From positions 62,001 to 126,000 of the forward strand of contig ONDS01000006.1 in NCBI GenBank assembly GCA_900316685.1: a stretch of DNA of 64,000 nt, written 5' to 3'. A program made the translations under genes and the position numbers. Numbering within the stretch: the first letter of the stretch is position 1; every line of letters starts with the position of its first letter. Below, in pieces: positions 1-8,734 of this stretch. The stretch comes from an uncultured Prevotellaceae bacterium (GTDB taxonomy: Bacteria > Bacteroidota > Bacteroidia > Bacteroidales > Bacteroidaceae). The notes beneath the pieces are model-generated. The model was given only the letters and a program-made list of their open reading frames with translations, was not told the DNA's origin and searched no databases.

Positions 1-1164
1 GTTGCAAAGCACATGGGTCAACGTCACATCTTTCTGGCCCATGGTGGGTGTGATGCCGTCGTCCATGGCGTTCGACCATCCGAGGTTCGATGGGATGAAC
101 CGGTGGCGCATGGCCAATAGGCATATCACTGCTTCTATGCTCCCGGAAGCACTCGTGGTATGGCCGGTGTACGACTTGGTGCTCGATACGGGGGGCATCG
201 AAGCTCCGAACAGGCGGCGAAGGGCGACACTCTCAGAGAGATCGTTGTTGGGGGTGCCGGTGCCGTGCGCATTCACATATTGGATGGAGCGGGGCGACAA
301 CCCGGCCATGGCGAGAGCCTGACGCATCGACAGGTAGGCTCCCTCGCCATCGTCCGACGAGGCGGTCTGGTGGTAGGCGTCGCAGGCATTGCCGTAACCG
401 CTGAGGTAGGCGTATATCTCGGCATGGCGCGTCTCGGCGCTCTCTTCACGCTCCATCACCACAAAGGCGGCTCCCTCGCCGAGGTTAAGGCCGGCACGGG
501 TGGCGTCGAAGGGGCGACAGCGTTCCTTGTCGAGGATCATCAACGAGAGGAATCCGTTCAGGTGGAACAGGGAGAGGGCTTCACTGCCGCCGGCGACCAC
601 GATGTCGGCCTCTCCCGCGCGTAGCAGGTCGGCACCCAAAGCGATGGCGTTGGCGGCCGACGAACAGGCCGTGGAGAGGGTGGTGCTGTCGGTGAAGAAC
701 CCGAAATAATCGGCTATGTCGTGCGTGCAACTACCGCAGTCGTGATGACGTAGACAGTCTATGTGGTCGTCGGAATGTTTCATCTCGCTGAAGTGGTGCT
801 CGGTGATATCCATTCCGCCCACGGTGGTACCCGAAACCAACACGATTCGTCGGCCTGCCAACGTTTCACTTATATCCTTGCCATGGGACCTTTGCTCCTT
901 GAAGGCGTCGTCTATGGCTTGGCGCACGGAGAGGATGCCCATCAGGGTGGTCCTGCTCATCTCTCGGGATGGGTCGAGATGGAGCATCTGCTGCATCTCG
1001 GCGTTGCTCAGCTTCACCTCACCAACGGGCAACTCACGATGCTGTGAGGGCAGATGCGTCATCGGGCCGATGCCGCTACGCTCCTGCTGCAACGATTCCA
1101 ACACTTCGGCCTGGTTGAGCCCGATGGCGGAAACGATTCCTGCTCCTGTTATAACAATGTTCAT
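1..1164 (-). CDS. Beta-ketoacyl-ACP synthase, 3' end outside window
   Basis: A ketosynthase of the KAS I/II (FabB/FabF) type, which condenses a malonyl-ACP extender with an acyl chain. 388 codons are visible from an ATG at 1164; the frame is still open at base 1, so the C-terminus is missing. The catalytic set is present in order: Cys in STACSSAANA, His in VNAHGTGTPNND, and Lys/His in KSYTGHTTSASG. The N-terminus MNIVITGAGIVSAIG is the usual FabF-type beginning. It follows the ACP gene 1214-1471 on the same strand with a 49-base gap holding a GC-rich palindrome, so it probably belongs to the same transcript. The polyketide family is clear; its exact chain-building step is not. The rest of the cluster, expected to include starter-unit and export genes, would lie beyond the left edge. 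Confidence 0.9.
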   Translation of the reverse strand, partial: MNIVITGAGIVSAIGLNQAEVLESLQQERSGIGPMTHLPSQHRELPVGEVKLSNAEMQQMLHLDPSREMSRTTLMGILSVRQAIDDAFKEQRSHGKDISETLAGRRIVLVSGTTVGGMDITEHHFSEMKHSDDHIDCLRHHDCGSCTHDIADYFGFFTDSTTLSTACSSAANAIALGADLLRAGEADIVVAGGSEALSLFHLNGFLSLMILDKERCRPFDATRAGLNLGEGAAFVVMEREESAETRHAEIYAYLSGYGNACDAYHQTASSDDGEGAYLSMRQALAMAGLSPRSIQYVNAHGTGTPNNDLSESVALRRLFGASMPPVSSTKSYTGHTTSASGSIEAVICLLAMRHRFIPSNLGWSNAMDDGITPTMGQKDVTLTHVLCN

Positions 1165-1171
1165 AGTCTTC

Positions 1172-1212
1172 CTTAACACCTCCCTCCCTTTGGGAGGGTC
1201 GGGGTGGGTAGT
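1172..1212. repeat. GC-rich palindromic dispersed repeat (type B)
   Basis: Contains CTCCCTCCCTTTGGGAGGG followed by TCGGGGTGGGTAG. The same unit recurs near 7340-7392, 8672-8734, 22946-22978 and 23033-23062. On the coding (minus) strand it lies directly after the ACP stop codon and just before the next start. Confidence 0.75.
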
Positions 1213-1213
1213 C

Positions 1214-1471
1214 TTATTTCTTCCTGTTCTTGCTCACATAGTCGGCGATGGTGGCCACGCTCTTGAAGATTTCCTTGCCTTCGGCGGGGTTGGCCAACTT
1301 AATGCCGTATCTCTTTTCGAGCAGCACAATGAGCTCCAAAGCGTCGATGGAGTCGAGTCCAAGTCCACTGCCGAACAGGGCGGCGTTCTCGTCGATATCC
1401 TCGGGTGACATCTCTTCCAGGTTCAACACATCGATAATTTGCTCTTTCAGTTCAATAATCAAATCTTCCAT
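1214..1471 (-). CDS. Acyl carrier protein
   Basis: An 85-residue acyl carrier protein that would carry the growing polyketide or fatty acyl chain on a 4'-phosphopantetheine arm. The attachment serine is Ser41 in the motif GLDSIDALEL, and the predicted four-helix size is normal for the family. It sits between the ketosynthase genes 1502-3247 (upstream) and 1-1164 (downstream) on the same strand, so it probably works with them. A second, different carrier protein (5720-5968) is in the same cluster, suggesting that the two serve different steps or hold different intermediates; that division is inference. Confidence 0.93.
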   Translation of the reverse strand: MEDLIIELKEQIIDVLNLEEMSPEDIDENAALFGSGLGLDSIDALELIVLLEKRYGIKLANPAEGKEIFKSVATIADYVSKNRKK

Positions 1472-1501
1472 GATAATATGATTGTTTTTGCTGTTGCTGG
1501 T

Positions 1502-3247
1502 TTAATTCGTTTTTCTGATGATGCGCAATTCGGCCTCGAAATGGTCGGCATCATCATAATCCAACCATCCTGTCATCATGCTGGCTGTCGAAGTGGTGCA
1601 CAGCGTGGCTCTCACCACTTGGTCCATCAGCCGCTCGTCTCTCTCGGCAAGGATATAGAAGGAGGTCTCTCCTTGGTAGTGATGGCGGATGGCTATCTCG
1701 CCGGTCACGATATTGGGGAGGGTATAGACAAAAAGCGAGGGACTGGGGAAATAGTCGCTCTTGTCTTTGATGGTGTCGAGGTATAGTCGGTCGGTATGGA
1801 GCGACGACGAGTGATTGAACAATACGATGGCGCGTTGTTCATCTTGCTCTTCCTGACCCTCACGTTCTTTCTTGGCCAATAGTTCGGCGGCGAGGAAACC
1901 GAGCCGACTCAGCATGTCCATCTTGTAGAACTTGGGATAGTCGCCTACTTCCTCCTTATACAGCGATGTCAACAGGTCTGCTCCTGTTCGCTCGCTGTGG
2001 AGCGGCTCGTTGTCGATGCGTATGCCTTGGGTGCTGATATATACGCAATGGGTCGTTGTCCATTCGGGGCGTATGCTGGATGGCTCGTTGCTCGGCACTC
2101 CTAATTCGGCGTTCACTCGGCTTGCCGACAAAGCGGCGTTGCTTCCGCCGAAACCGGATATCATCTTCACAAATCGTGGTTGGTCTATCGGTTCATGCTC
2201 GCTCTGTATATGTATCTTTCCCGACACACCGAGCTCTTCGAAACCTCGGGTGCCTAAAAGGGTGTGATGGTCGATGGAATACATCGACAGGAGGGTCTCC
2301 AACACACCGGCGGCTCCAAGGGTGTGACCGAAATAGCCTTTCAGGGCGTTCACAGGCTTCTCTTGCAAACCGGCACGCTCAATGGCCACCGATTCCATCT
2401 GGTCGTTGAAAAGCGTGGCGGTGCCATGGGCGTTCACAAAGGCTATTTCTTCATGGGGGATGCCTGTCACAACGTCGCTCAGGCAGAGATAAGCTCCGTC
2501 GCCGCGCTTCGAGGGGGCGCTGATATGGTAGGCGTCGTTGTGCATGCTGCACCGATCTATCCGCCATATCGCACCGCTGTCCCCACGATGGGTGGAGAGA
2601 ATCATCGTGGCTGCGGCTTCGCCTAAGTTCAACCCCGTACGTTCCATGTCGAAGGGCTTGCAGGGCTGGTCGGAAAGGGCTTTCAACGATTGGAAACCGG
2701 ATACCACAAACTCATTCATCTCATCGGCACCGCAGACGATAGCATAGTCGTATTGGTGGGTTCGCAACAGTCGGCTGCCGAGGATGATGGCGGAAACCCC
2801 TGATATGCAGGCGTTGCATACCACGATGGGAGGTGTGGTGATGCCTAATGCCTGGCAGATGTGGAGGGCACTTTCGCCGGGGTATAATAGGCCTGGGTCG
2901 CTTGTCTCGCGACCTAACAGGCCGACGTTGGCCTTAGTGGTGCTGAGAATGAAGACGAGGTTGCTGCCGCTCACATCGATATCCACACCTTCGAGGGCTT
3001 GACGTACCGAATGGACCACGAGCGATTCAAAACGGGTAAGGCCTTCGATGGCGTATTCGTGGTCGGCAGCAGGACTGAACAGCGAGGCGCAGAACGGCTC
3101 GGGCATATCCCAATGGCGCTCATAACGGGCCAACGCGGAACGACCAGACAACATGGCCTGGTAATTCTCCTCCGTGCCGTTCCCTAACGGCGACAGGATA
3201 TTATCCGCTATCTTATATACGTTCCGCATAGTTCTATAGTTGTCCAT
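1502..3247 (-). CDS. Ketosynthase with extra C-terminal ketosynthase-like half domain
   Basis: 581 residues, about 190 more than a usual KAS. Residues 1-385 form a complete ketosynthase with Cys147 (CNACISG), His274 (VNAHGTAT), Lys303 and His308 (KGYFGHT). Residues 390-581 resemble the N-terminal part of another ketosynthase (the ketoacyl-synt_2 type seen in pigment clusters), around NHSSSLHTDRLYLDTI and SLFVYTLPNIVTGEIAIRH, but no active-site Cys follows. It could be a chain-length-factor-like or docking domain; this is inference. The start at 3247 is supported by AAAGGAGGG nine bases upstream; a later ATG at residue 7 is possible. The region in front holds eleven tandem copies of that same ribosome-binding segment. 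Confidence 0.85.
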   Translation of the reverse strand: MDNYRTMRNVYKIADNILSPLGNGTEENYQAMLSGRSALARYERHWDMPEPFCASLFSPAADHEYAIEGLTRFESLVVHSVRQALEGVDIDVSGSNLVFILSTTKANVGLLGRETSDPGLLYPGESALHICQALGITTPPIVVCNACISGVSAIILGSRLLRTHQYDYAIVCGADEMNEFVVSGFQSLKALSDQPCKPFDMERTGLNLGEAAATMILSTHRGDSGAIWRIDRCSMHNDAYHISAPSKRGDGAYLCLSDVVTGIPHEEIAFVNAHGTATLFNDQMESVAIERAGLQEKPVNALKGYFGHTLGAAGVLETLLSMYSIDHHTLLGTRGFEELGVSGKIHIQSEHEPIDQPRFVKMISGFGGSNAALSASRVNAELGVPSNEPSSIRPEWTTTHCVYISTQGIRIDNEPLHSERTGADLLTSLYKEEVGDYPKFYKMDMLSRLGFLAAELLAKKEREGQEEQDEQRAIVLFNHSSSLHTDRLYLDTIKDKSDYFPSPSLFVYTLPNIVTGEIAIRHHYQGETSFYILAERDERLMDQVVRATLCTTSTASMMTGWLDYDDADHFEAELRIIRKTN

Positions 3248-3249
3248 AC

Positions 3250-3590
3250 TCTTTTCCCTCCTTTACCATGAAGGTAACTCATTCCCCTCCTTTACCATGA
3301 ATGTAACTCTTTCCCCTCCTTTTCCATGAAGGTAACTCATTCCCCTCCTTTACCATGAATGTAACTCATTCCCCTCCTTTACCATGAATGTAACTCATTC
3401 CCCTCCTTTACCATGAAGGTAACTCATTCCCCTCCTTTACCATGAAGGTAACTCATCTCCCTCCTTTACCATGAAGGTAACTCTTTCCCCTCCTTTACCA
3501 TGAAGGTAACTCTTTCCCCTCCTTTACCATGAATGTAACTCATCTCCCTCCTTTACCATGAAGGTAACTCTTTCCCCTCCTTTTCCAAAG
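3250..3590. repeat. 29-bp tandem repeat, 11 copies plus a partial
   Basis: Unit (plus strand) is TTCCCCTCCT followed by TTACCATGAAGGTAACTCA, period 29, with few variants (GAAG/GAATG; CTCA/CTCT; one TTTTCC). On the minus strand, which is the mRNA sense of the ketosynthase at 1502-3247, each unit has AAAGGAGGGG, the same Shine-Dalgarno sequence used by that gene. The twelfth copy merges into the dispersed palindrome CCCCTCCTTTTCCAAAGGAG. Confidence 0.95.
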
Positions 3591-3695
3591 GAGGGGTAGG
3601 GGTGGTTTGTCAAAAACTGTCCTAACCTCTTCAATTCAAAATTGAATAATTCAACAATCGCCGTAGGCGACAATTCAACATTTAAAATTCAACAT
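3580..3695. other. Intergenic block: type A palindrome and AT-rich hairpin
   Basis: Holds the dispersed palindrome CCCCTCCTTTTCCAAAGGAG with its trailing GGGGTGGTTTGTCAAAA, then an AT-rich stretch of short ATTCAA/AAAATTCA repeats with the small hairpin TCGCC-GTA-GGCGA near 3658-3670. A similar hairpin (TCGC-GCA-GCGA) lies near 5508-5520. No gene is seen. Confidence 0.6.
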
Positions 3696-4124
3696 TCAAA
3701 ATTCACCATCCACTCCCCACTTCTTCTTCCATTCCAGGTAAAAGTCGGGGTTGGCCCATACCAACTCGTAGTCCATGTTCATGAACACTTGCAACGAATG
3801 GCCCGTGGCCAACAGACTGCCGTCTTCGCTGTCGACAATCTCATAGTCGAACTCTATCTTCGCAGCCACGGTGGGCTTGTAGATGATATCAATCCTTGGC
3901 TTCATGCCATAACGGATGGCTTTCTTGTAATGGAAAGTCAGCTCCACGATCGGGGCGAAATAGCCATTCTCGATGTAGGTGTTGTAACTCAGACCGTATT
4001 GCTCGCCGAAATATTCACGGGCGTCTTCGAAATACAGGGCGTACGAACCATGCCACACCACGTTCATACTGTCTACCTCGCTGAAACGGATGGTCAGGGG
4101 CTTGGAGGCTCTCAACTCTTTCAT
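3696..4124 (-). CDS. Acyl-CoA/acyl-ACP thioesterase, hotdog (4HBT) family
   Basis: 142 residues, a single hotdog-fold thioesterase. The segment SEVDSMNVVWHGSYALYFED matches the YbgC/FadM-type active-site stretch, where the Asp attacks or activates water on the thioester. In this cluster it probably releases or edits the polyketide chain. It overlaps the dehydratase gene upstream by four bases (ATGA), so the two are translationally coupled. The family is clear from the motif; the substrate cannot be read from the sequence. Confidence 0.88.
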   Translation of the reverse strand: MKELRASKPLTIRFSEVDSMNVVWHGSYALYFEDAREYFGEQYGLSYNTYIENGYFAPIVELTFHYKKAIRYGMKPRIDIIYKPTVAAKIEFDYEIVDSEDGSLLATGHSLQVFMNMDYELVWANPDFYLEWKKKWGVDGEF

Positions 4125-4594
4125 GCTTCTTCCTTGATGGCTATTTTGATGTCGGTGCTGACAAGGGTCTGGCCGCCACAGCGCACCACACCTTTGGCGA
4201 GAATCATACCGAACACTTCGGCCACGGTCTCAATCTCGGTCTCAATGGTGTCGCCTACCTTGGGCAAGCCCTCGATGGTCATCTTGCGAACGGCTCCGAT
4301 GAATCCTAACTGGATGCCTTTCTTATGGATGTATTTGTTGATGTATCCTATACGTGCGGCACAGGTCTGCGCGATGTTCTCCACCAATCCGGTGGCACTG
4401 AACCGACCATCGTCGACAAAGATGTTGTCGGCGCTGATCACGGTCTCTGTCGTGGTTCTCTGCATGTCGAAGTGGGTCAGACTGCCGATCATCACGAAGG
4501 GTTCTTGTTGGGGCAATAATTCGTGGATGTCGATACCGCGAAGAAATTGCTCGGTGGGTTGTTGTGGGTCGTTATTCATTCTCCCAGAATTCAA
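4121..4594 (-). CDS. FabZ-like hotdog dehydratase, catalytic His replaced by Gln
   Basis: 157 residues (152 if the ATG at residue 6, base 4579, is used; neither start has a clear ribosome-binding site). The fold resembles FabZ or ApeP-type 3-hydroxyacyl-ACP dehydratases of pigment clusters. Where FabZ has LLPHRxPF, this protein has LLPQQEPF, so Gln29 stands at the catalytic His position; the partner acidic residue appears kept as Glu72 (GLVENIAQ). It may be a weakened or non-catalytic partner of another dehydratase, or use a different mechanism; this is inference. It overlaps the acyltransferase gene upstream and the thioesterase gene downstream, so all three are coupled. Confidence 0.75.
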   Translation of the reverse strand: MNSGRMNNDPQQPTEQFLRGIDIHELLPQQEPFVMIGSLTHFDMQRTTTETVISADNIFVDDGRFSATGLVENIAQTCAARIGYINKYIHKKGIQLGFIGAVRKMTIEGLPKVGDTIETEIETVAEVFGMILAKGVVRCGGQTLVSTDIKIAIKEEA

Positions 4595-5456
4595 AATAAT
4601 TATACCATTGGGTGGGATAGCTCGTCACCATCCGCTCCAGTTCTTTCACATAACTCGACGACAACTGGCGCACCTGCTCCTCACGGCTCTGCGTCGTGTC
4701 GTAATACAATGGGGTGATATGTATCTTGTAACGCTTCGAGGCGGTCTTCATCACGTTCACGGCCAATACGGCACAGCCACGGAGCGTGGCCACACGGAAC
4801 GGACCGAGGGGGAAACGGGCCGTATGGCCCAGGAAGGTGTGGGTCACGTATTTCTGCGAACCCAAGATGCGGTCGGCGGGCATGCTCACTACCTCTCCTT
4901 CCTGTAGGGCGTGGTCTATCTCGAAGAGATGGCTCATGTCTTCCTTCACGGCTATCATCTTGATGTGGTTGCCGGAAAACATCGCGGCGCGGTTCTGCAT
5001 GATGGTGGCTTTCTCGCCGCCGAAGACTAGGGCGTTGAAGGGCTTGTCCGACGCATCAAGACTATAACCGGCCAACTCGTAGTTGCCGATGTGGGCACTG
5101 AGTTGTATGAAACTGTCCTTGCCGCGCGACAGGGCTTGGTAATGGTCGGAACCTTCCAACTCTACGTCGAAACACTTGCCGGCGTACATGGCGAAACGGT
5201 CTATCACCACTTGGCCGAATTGGCAATGGTTGCGGTAGGTCTGGCAGAAGGCTTTCCAGGGCGACAGGCCGAATCCCTTACGGTAAAAACGGTAGTTCAC
5301 CTTCCTGCTCTTGTTGAAGAGAAGACAGAAGGGAATGACAAACACCGACGTGAATATATATAACACTCTCACGTCGATGACTCGCAACATGCGGATAAGC
5401 CACTTATGCATCCATCCGTTGCCATACGTCTTGCCTTCCCATTCCTTCTCTGCCAT
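4572..5456 (-). CDS. LpxL/HtrB-like acyltransferase
   Basis: 294 residues of the lysophospholipid/lipid A acyltransferase family. The catalytic H-x4-E motif is at His122 to Glu127 (AHIGNYELAG), and a hydrophobic N-terminal segment (about 28-48) would hold the protein at the inner membrane. The C-terminus WYNYFEFW is typical of LpxL relatives in aryl-polyene/flexirubin-type clusters. It probably transfers the finished polyene acyl chain to a lipid acceptor. The downstream dehydratase gene overlaps its end, so they share a transcript. True lipid A acylation is an alternative, made less likely by the neighbours. Confidence 0.85.
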   Translation of the reverse strand: MAEKEWEGKTYGNGWMHKWLIRMLRVIDVRVLYIFTSVFVIPFCLLFNKSRKVNYRFYRKGFGLSPWKAFCQTYRNHCQFGQVVIDRFAMYAGKCFDVELEGSDHYQALSRGKDSFIQLSAHIGNYELAGYSLDASDKPFNALVFGGEKATIMQNRAAMFSGNHIKMIAVKEDMSHLFEIDHALQEGEVVSMPADRILGSQKYVTHTFLGHTARFPLGPFRVATLRGCAVLAVNVMKTASKRYKIHITPLYYDTTQSREEQVRQLSSSYVKELERMVTSYPTQWYNYFEFWENE

Positions 5457-5518
5457 GCCTATAAGTCATTCAGCCTTCAACATTCCTCATTATTGAATAA
5501 TTTCATCATCGCGCAGCG

Positions 5519-5968
<450 letters not shown>

Positions 5969-5974
5969 GTTATA

Positions 5975-7093
5975 TTACTGTTGTTTGCTTGTTTTACATA
6001 CGATAATGGAGTGTCCTTGCCCCAAATGGTCATGTATCTGCTCTATCTCCATGCCGGCCTGACGAAGACAATAGGTCATATCCTCGGTGTTGTACATCTT
6101 CGAATTGCCGTTGGCGATGGCGGTGAAATACAGACTGGTCATCGTCAGGCAGAAGGCGGCGGGTTCGTAACGCTGGCGGTCCCACAGCGTTTCCATGATG
6201 AACAGGCGGGTGTCGCCGGTCATGATCGAACGGGCCTTCTTGAGGATATCGATAATCTGCTCCATACTGAAACAGTCGAGAAACTGACTCATCCAGATGG
6301 CGTCGAGAGTGCCCTCATAAGGAGGAAAGGTGGAACGCTCATCGAGCAGGTCGATGCCGTGACCGTGTATTCTCTCCGCTCCTTCCTTGCCTCGGATGTT
6401 GTCTTCCATCATGGAAATCTGCTGGGGAAGATCGAGCACGGTGACTTCAGCATCACGGGAATAGGACACGCAACGCAGGGCCCACTTGCCGGTGTTGCCG
6501 CCCACATCATAAAGGGTCCGCACGCCATGATGGTCGAACAGGAGGGATAAGGCCTCGGGAAAGGAGGAGTCGCTGTAAAAATGGTCGAAAGCGAACCAAC
6601 TTTTCCTTACCTGGTCGGGTAGGGAGGAGAGACCCTCGTAGACGGTAGGCCAACTGCCGAAATGCTTGAGACCTTCGGGACGCCCATTGACCAATGATTC
6701 TTCCAGATGAAACCAACCCTCGTAGTTCACATCGTGGTTGAAATCGATGTTCACACGGGTGGCTGGGTCGTTGAGCAGGAACCATCCGGTCTTCGACAGG
6801 GTGAAACGGTCGGTGGCGGTGTCTACCAACAGCGTGCCGATGGTAAGACTGGCTTCGGTCAGACATTTTACGGCATAGTCGCTCAACCCGGTACGCTCAC
6901 TGATTTCCTGGCGGGTCAAACCGCCGTCACTCTCGCGGAGCATATCGAGGATGCCGAACTTGATCATCAAGCGAGACACCTGGAACACGATGGGGCCCCA
7001 GGCGATGAACTCGGCTTGCCGCTGCGCGTCACGCGCCGACAGCGTCTCTTCGGTATATTTCTTTTTCAAAGATGGAAACAATTCCATGCTCAT
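5975..7093 (-). CDS. SAM-dependent O-methyltransferase (family 2 type)
   Basis: 372 residues. The N-terminal part (about 20-110) is a winged-helix-like dimerisation domain (GILDMLRESDGGLTRQEIS), and the C-terminal part is a Rossmann methyltransferase with the SAM glycine motif LYDVGGNTGKWAL and an acidic residue after beta 2 (VTVLDLPQQ). This is the layout of plant-like and polyketide O-methyltransferases. It probably methylates the aryl head group or another hydroxyl of the pigment. The gene is six bases upstream of an ACP gene. The substrate is inferred from context only. Confidence 0.85.
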   Translation of the reverse strand: MSMELFPSLKKKYTEETLSARDAQRQAEFIAWGPIVFQVSRLMIKFGILDMLRESDGGLTRQEISERTGLSDYAVKCLTEASLTIGTLLVDTATDRFTLSKTGWFLLNDPATRVNIDFNHDVNYEGWFHLEESLVNGRPEGLKHFGSWPTVYEGLSSLPDQVRKSWFAFDHFYSDSSFPEALSLLFDHHGVRTLYDVGGNTGKWALRCVSYSRDAEVTVLDLPQQISMMEDNIRGKEGAERIHGHGIDLLDERSTFPPYEGTLDAIWMSQFLDCFSMEQIIDILKKARSIMTGDTRLFIMETLWDRQRYEPAAFCLTMTSLYFTAIANGNSKMYNTEDMTYCLRQAGMEIEQIHDHLGQGHSIIVCKTSKQQ

Positions 7094-7095
7094 TC

Positions 7096-7226
7096 TTCTT
7101 ATTTCAATTCTCGTTCTTTATTTCAATTCTCGTTCTTATTTCAAATCTTGTTCTTTATTTCAATTCTCGTTCTTTATTTCAATTCTCGTTCTTATTTCAA
7201 TTCTCGTTCTTTATTTCAATTCTCGC
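7096..7226. repeat. 18-19 bp tandem repeat in front of the methyltransferase
   Basis: About seven copies of TTTCAATTCTCGTTCTTTA with lengths of 18 or 19 and one variant (CAAATCTTG). It begins three bases before the methyltransferase start codon on the minus strand, so it would form the leader of that mRNA. Confidence 0.93.
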
Positions 7227-7239
7227 CACTTGGTAACTC

Positions 7240-7392
7240 TCTCCCCTCCTTTTCCAAAGGCGATTTAGTCCTTAAGCGGACAAAATCTTCAAGTAGGGGT
7301 GGTTTGTCAAACGATGTCCCAACCTCTTTTCCTTCTCCCTCCCTTTGGGAGGGCCGGGGTGGGTATTCCCTTTGGGAGGGTCGGGGTGGGTA
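7240..7392. repeat. Dispersed palindromes, types A and B
   Basis: A type A unit (CCCCTCCTTTTCCAAAGG, here interrupted by an extra stretch with CGATTTAGTCC before GTAGGGGTGGTTTGTC) is followed by two type B pieces (CCCTTTGGGAGGGCCGGGGT and a shorter copy). The last GGGTGGGTAT touches the stop codon of the ketosynthase at 7393. Confidence 0.75.
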
Positions 7393-8616
7393 TTATATCT
7401 TCCGAATCACCAAGGCCGAATTGGTGCCGCCGAATCCGAACGAATTGCTCAGCACTGTGTTCACCTCGGTATCTATGGTCCTTGTAGCCAGGTTCAGGGG
7501 TTCGGAATACTCGTCGGGATTCTCGAAATTGATGTTCGGCGCCACGAAATGATGCTCCATCATGATGAGGGAGTAGACAATCTCACTGGCTCCGGCCATC
7601 CAGCATTCATGACCGGTCATCGACTTCGTCGAACTGATCAATGCTCGCCGGCCATGAAACAGACGGTCCAAGGCCATGGCCTCGCAACGGTCGCCCTGAA
7701 GGGTCGATGTGGCATGGGCGTTCACATAGTCGATATCGTCCAGTTCAATGCCGGCGTCACCGATGGCGCGCATCATGGCTGCGACACTTCCCTCGGCGCT
7801 CGGAGCCGACATGCCGCCGCCATTGCTCGAGAATCCATAGCCTATCACCTCGCAAAGAATGTCGGCACCACGGGACACGGCATGGTCGTAGTCTTCCAAT
7901 ACCAAGGCGGCGCTTCCACCACTGGGCACCAGACCATCACGGTCGCGGTCGAAGGGACGGCTGGCTCGCGCAGGCTCGTCTATACGGGTGGAAAAGGCCT
8001 GAAGGGCGTCAAACGACGACATGGCTTGGTGGTTCACCTCCTGCGCTCCACCGCAGAGTACCATATCTTGCAGGCCTTGCTTGATGAAAAGGTAGGCCAG
8101 ACCGATGCTATGACTGCCACTCGAACAGGCGGCACTCACGGTGAAATTGATGCCGCGAAGGTGGAAGATGCTGCTCAGATTCATCGTCACCGTCGAGTTC
8201 AACGACTGAAACAGGATGCCGCTGCCGAGCATCGCACTGTCGTGTTTCTCTTCCATGATGCGGGCGGTATCTATCACTGGCTGGGCGGAGGAGTCATTGC
8301 CGAAGATGCAACCTACCTCATTGGCTTGCAGGTAGTCGTCGCCGACATGGGCTTGACGCAAGGCCTGAACACTGGCCATATAGGCATAACGGGCTTCCTC
8401 GGAGAGCGAGGCGCGGGCCTGACGGCTGAGCATCTGCTTGGTGATGACGGGTGTCTCCACCAGACCGGTCAAAGGCGAACGGTAACCGTAGGCAAGACGA
8501 ACGGGGTCGACACCTATGCCTGACTTGCCGGCATATAGCGACGCCCTCACGGCCTCAAGGTCGGTGCCTAAGCACGACCATATACCCATGCCTGTTATCA
8601 CTACTCTTCTTCCCAT
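7393..8616 (-). CDS. Beta-ketoacyl-ACP synthase (FabF type)
   Basis: 407 residues, full length for FabF. The catalytic residues are Cys164 (SAACSSGSH), His301 (VNAHATST), Lys331 and His336 (KSMTGHE). The C-terminal SNSFGFGGTNSALV glycine-rich loop is present. It is the third ketosynthase of this cluster; with the FabG gene upstream on the same strand it would drive chain extension and reduction. The start MGRRVVITGMG is the standard FabF beginning. Which of the three ketosynthases starts and which extends the chain cannot be decided here. Confidence 0.93.
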   Translation of the reverse strand: MGRRVVITGMGIWSCLGTDLEAVRASLYAGKSGIGVDPVRLAYGYRSPLTGLVETPVITKQMLSRQARASLSEEARYAYMASVQALRQAHVGDDYLQANEVGCIFGNDSSAQPVIDTARIMEEKHDSAMLGSGILFQSLNSTVTMNLSSIFHLRGINFTVSAACSSGSHSIGLAYLFIKQGLQDMVLCGGAQEVNHQAMSSFDALQAFSTRIDEPARASRPFDRDRDGLVPSGGSAALVLEDYDHAVSRGADILCEVIGYGFSSNGGGMSAPSAEGSVAAMMRAIGDAGIELDDIDYVNAHATSTLQGDRCEAMALDRLFHGRRALISSTKSMTGHECWMAGASEIVYSLIMMEHHFVAPNINFENPDEYSEPLNLATRTIDTEVNTVLSNSFGFGGTNSALVIRKI

Positions 8617-8669
8617 TCTCTTGATTATTAAATCTTAATGTCTTCTTCCAACCCCCATCAACCTCGACA

Positions 8670-8734
8670 ACTTTCCTTCTCCCTCCCTTTGGGAGGGCCG
8701 GGGTGGGTATTCGGGGTGGGTATTCGGGTGGGTT
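8670..8734. repeat. Type B palindrome with extra tail copies
   Basis: CTCCCTCCCTTTGGGAGGG, then CCGGGGTGGGTATT and two shortened GGGTGGGT pieces that run into the FabG stop codon at 8735. Confidence 0.75.

Noticed and set aside
2..1047. Plus-strand frames across the pigment cluster
   Set aside because: They are shadows of the GC-rich minus-strand ketosynthase gene, with no family motifs.
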